Origin: Clostridia bacterium
Lineage (GTDB): Bacteria > Bacillota > Clostridia > Oscillospirales > CAG-272
Direction of reading: 5' to 3'
Length of the DNA stretch: 54,794 nt
Assembly: GCA_017465885.1 (NCBI GenBank)
Contig: JAFTVG010000030.1
Coordinates: 1 to 54,794, forward strand
Shown here: positions 52,382 through 54,794 of the stretch, piece by piece
Numbering within the stretch: the first letter of the stretch is position 1
How the letters are laid out: each line of letters opens with the position of its first letter
Program-made: the position numbers and the translations under genes
Notes under the pieces: generated by a model
The model's database searches: none
What the model was told of the DNA's origin: nothing
What the model saw: the letters and a program-made list of their open reading frames with translations, nothing else

Positions 52382-53674
52382 TTAAACCTCGGGCAGATAC
52401 ACCACGCCGCTGCGGTCGATGGCAATGCCGGGGGAAAGGTCGCGCAGCATCTGCAGGGTGGTCGCCCCTTCCTCGGTGTCAAGCTTATCCACTACTCTGC
52501 AGTCCTTCTGACGGCAGGGGATGATCCGCCACACGGGGGTGTTTTCGTCTTCAAAGGTCAGCTCCAGAAGGGCGGTCTCCTGATTGCGGGTGTTGAAAAG
52601 GAAGTTGCCCAGGCTATAGAAGATGGGCTTGCCCTTATATTCCTCGATGCCCTGCAGGATGTGGGCGTGGTGTCCCACGATGGCGTCTGCCCCTGCATCG
52701 ATGAACTTATAGGCAGTCTCCCTCTGGGCGTCCTCGATGATGGTGGTGTATTCGTAGCCGAAATGGACGTAGACGATGACGAAATCCGCCTGTTGCTTTG
52801 CCTCCTTGATGGTGTCGCAGATCATCTTGGGATCGTAACAGCCTGCAATACCGGGGGCGTCCTCCTCGGCAACGATGGTATAATACTGCTTTTCGGCGCG
52901 GGAGGCGGCAATGAGGGCGATCTTCATACCGCTTTTTTCAAAATAGAAGGGCTCGTACGCCTCCGCCGCCTTCTTGCCGCCGCCGAAGGTGGGCAGATCC
53001 ATCTTGTTAAAGGTGTCAAGGGTGTCGGTGAAGGCGGTCTTGCCGAAATCGTATACGTGGTTGTTGGCAAGTCCGATCAGGTCTGCGCCGATCTCTTTAA
53101 ACCATCCTGCCGTCTTGGTGGAGGTGCGGAAGGTGAAATTTTTGCCTACCAGCGCGCTTCCTCTGTCGCTGACGGTGGATTCACAGTTGACCACCAGCAG
53201 GTCTGCCGCCTTCATTCTGGCAAGAAGCGCTTCGGAAAAGCAGTCCGCCACCGAGGTAAAGCCCTTGTTCACGTAGTTTTGATGGATCTTGTAGTTTTCC
53301 GCAAAGCAGATATCGCCCGTGAAGGCGAGGGAGAAGGGCTCAAAGGGGTCGGGCGTTGGGGTCGGTGTGGGCGTGGGAGTAGGAGTAGGGGGAGGGGTAG
53401 GCGTCGGGCTCGGCTCGGCAGAGGGGCTCACCGGAGAGAGGCTCGTCTTGTCCTCGCTTGAGGGGCTTTGACGGTCATCCGTGGAGTCAGAACCCTTTCC
53501 GGGATGGCTTTCGGGCTGCTCCAAGCCTGCGGAGCTGTCAAGCCAAGGATCGCTCAGCCCTCCCTGCACACCGCTTTCCACCTCAAGGGGTGTGCGGCAG
53601 CAGCAGAGCAGTAAGGCGAGGCAGAAGAGCAGAAGGCTCGTTGAATATTTTTTAAAAAAGGGGCTTTTTTTCAT
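52382..53674 (-). CDS. CapA-family lipoprotein (poly-gamma-glutamate synthesis-type phosphoesterase)
   Basis: A 430-residue lipoprotein. The signal peptide ends in a cysteine cluster (LLLCCC). A low-complexity linker with repeated PT follows (about 90-112), then the CapA/metallophosphatase domain: LAFTGDICF, VVNCESTVSD, IGLANNHVYDFG, VYVHFGYEYT, IVGHHAHILQGIE and IFYSLGNFLFN. Family members take part in poly-gamma-glutamate capsule export or are uncharacterised surface phosphoesterases; no other cap genes are near. The ATG follows AAGGAGGACGTGCT. Confidence 0.9.
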   Translation of the reverse strand: MKKSPFFKKYSTSLLLFCLALLLCCCRTPLEVESGVQGGLSDPWLDSSAGLEQPESHPGKGSDSTDDRQSPSSEDKTSLSPVSPSAEPSPTPTPPPTPTPTPTPTPTPDPFEPFSLAFTGDICFAENYKIHQNYVNKGFTSVADCFSEALLARMKAADLLVVNCESTVSDRGSALVGKNFTFRTSTKTAGWFKEIGADLIGLANNHVYDFGKTAFTDTLDTFNKMDLPTFGGGKKAAEAYEPFYFEKSGMKIALIAASRAEKQYYTIVAEEDAPGIAGCYDPKMICDTIKEAKQQADFVIVYVHFGYEYTTIIEDAQRETAYKFIDAGADAIVGHHAHILQGIEEYKGKPIFYSLGNFLFNTRNQETALLELTFEDENTPVWRIIPCRQKDCRVVDKLDTEEGATTLQMLRDLSPGIAIDRSGVVYLPEV

Positions 53675-53833
53675 AGCACGTCCTCCTTGTCGGTACGGTT
53701 AGAGCGTCTAAGAGTAGTATACACGAAAATGGGCGGGATGTCAACAGAAACGGGCAGAATGTCAACAAAAAGACGGCGTTTTTTGAAGGCTTTCTTGAAT
53801 GAAAGAAAAATTGGCAAATATAAGTAAAGGGGC

Positions 53834-53862
53834 TTGACAAAACTTGTGTTATAGTATACAAT
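53834..53862 (+). promoter_or_regulatory. Promoter of the last gene
   Basis: TTGACA, a 17-base spacer and TACAAT, 33 bases before the ATG. Confidence 0.75.
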
Positions 53863-53895
53863 AGGAGTGTAAAAAAAGAAAGGAGTGTATCTGCA

Positions 53896-54794
53896 ATGAA
53901 AAGAACACTTTCACTCATTATGACCGTTTTGGTCGTATTTTCCGCATTTGCTCTGTGGACGCTGCCCGCATCTGCCGCAGCCGAGATCGTGCAGGACGAT
54001 CTGGTTTCCTGGTATGACGGCGACGACTACGAGGGTACCACCTGGACTGACAAGAAGGGTGACAACGACATCACCGACTGCGTAGACGGCACCTTCAAGG
54101 ACGGTGCCTACGTGCTTGACAAGGCACAGCAGGCTCTGCCCAACGCCCTTTATGACGTGATCCGCGGCGATGAATTCACTGTAGAGCTGAACCTGGGTGC
54201 ATTCAACACCTATCCCGACACCGGTTACGCTACCTGGATGTGCAACAACAGCGGTACCACCGCTGAGAAGGTCTCCTTCTACATTCAGTTAAACAAGGGT
54301 TCGATGGACACCTTCAAGGCAAAGACCTCGGGCATCGGAAGCTCGGCAAGACCCGCCTTTGACAACGCTACCGAGACCCTGCAGAACGCAACCCTGACCA
54401 TCACCTTCAAGGCAGGCGAGAAGACCAACGTTTACGTAAACGGCGTTCTCACCGCTTCTGCTACTTCTCCCGCTGCAAATGCAAACGCCGACGTGGGCAG
54501 CAATCCCAAGTTCATTCTTGGTAATGCCGGCTCGAACAACTGGAGCAATACCGCCTTTGAAGGTATGCGCTTCTACAGCCGCGCTCTGACTGCTGACGAA
54601 GTCAAGAACAATGCAGACGTGGACAACGCTCCCGCTGCTCCCGAAGGACCCGCAGTAATCAAGATCGCATCCTGGTGGAACATCGGTTGGGAAAACTGGA
54701 AGAACTCTCCCAACAACCCCAACGGTGCAGGAGCAGAGCCCGGCGTTACCCAGATGCTGGTAGAGATCGCTGATGCCGACGGCGCAGCCATCGA
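53896..54794 (+). CDS. Secreted protein with LamG-like domain (3' end outside window)
   Basis: The frame stays open to the window edge, giving at least 299 residues. It begins with a signal peptide (MKRTLSLIMTVLVVFSAFAL, cleavage near ASAAAE). A concanavalin/LamG-like beta-sandwich follows at about 30-240: LVSWYDGDDYEGTTW, FTVELNLGAF, TFKAGEKTNVYVNGVLT and GMRFYSRALTADEV, the last a very typical LamG end. Such domains bind carbohydrate or are displayed on surface enzymes. The ATG follows AAAGGAGTG. The C-terminal function is unknown. Confidence 0.85.
   Translation, partial: MKRTLSLIMTVLVVFSAFALWTLPASAAAEIVQDDLVSWYDGDDYEGTTWTDKKGDNDITDCVDGTFKDGAYVLDKAQQALPNALYDVIRGDEFTVELNLGAFNTYPDTGYATWMCNNSGTTAEKVSFYIQLNKGSMDTFKAKTSGIGSSARPAFDNATETLQNATLTITFKAGEKTNVYVNGVLTASATSPAANANADVGSNPKFILGNAGSNNWSNTAFEGMRFYSRALTADEVKNNADVDNAPAAPEGPAVIKIASWWNIGWENWKNSPNNPNGAGAEPGVTQMLVEIADADGAAI

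Overview
This 54.8 kb window looks like a chromosomal segment of an uncultured or gut-type member of the Clostridia (Firmicutes). The reasons are a T-box leader ahead of cysE-cysS, a cobalamin riboswitch with an ECF-type transporter gene, strong AGGAGG-like ribosome sites, Gram-positive cell-wall sorting tails, and a methylaspartate-type glutamate fermentation cluster. No rRNA, tRNA or CRISPR array was recognised. Species-level placement is not possible from what can be seen.

Layout. 0-2.5 kb: three tandem secreted proteins ending in near-identical PKTGD-type wall-anchor tails. 2.6-8.5 kb: housekeeping genes (T-box, cysE, cysS, rpsO, pnp). 8.5-12.8 kb: a lipoprotein and a large surface metallophosphoesterase with leucine-rich repeats. 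12.9-14.4 kb: asnS. 14.5-15.95 kb: a cobalamin-riboswitch-controlled pair (DUF4430-like lipoprotein plus ECF S component), probably for B12 uptake. 16.1-17.0 kb: an AraC-type regulator. 17.1-24.3 kb: an AT-rich mobile or accessory segment with three adjacent serine recombinase genes (one lacking its catalytic domain by truncation, one naturally without it, one complete). It continues with two 170-bp chains of tiny hairpins and a cassette-like array in which unrelated small genes share the same promoter module and the same 3' hairpin repeat. 24.3-26.7 kb: an XRE regulator, a chloramphenicol phosphotransferase-like kinase and a cysteine-rich small protein.

26.7-38.8 kb is the metabolic core. 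citXG, a P-loop/AlaRS-editing-domain protein and citC run leftward. citD-citE-citF plus a two-subunit class I fumarase-type hydratase run rightward, followed by glmS-mutL-glmE-mal under their own promoter. Together these encode a full methylaspartate route: glutamate to 3-methylaspartate (AdoCbl-dependent glutamate mutase), to mesaconate (methylaspartate ammonia-lyase), to citramalate (hydratase), to pyruvate and acetate (lyase with the citrate-lyase prosthetic group). In this context the cit genes are more likely a citramalate lyase, and the fumarase-like pair a mesaconase. The B12 uptake genes 19 kb upstream would feed the mutase.

38.9-54.8 kb is accessory: four small-molecule or regulatory genes, a two-gene ABC exporter, two tandem lipoprotein paralogs made by a duplication that also copied the end of a neighbouring kinase gene, and two SGNH/GDSL-family esterases. 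It ends with another XRE regulator, a glutaminase reduced to its two ends by an internal deletion, a CapA-family lipoprotein, and the start of a LamG-like secreted protein cut by the window edge.
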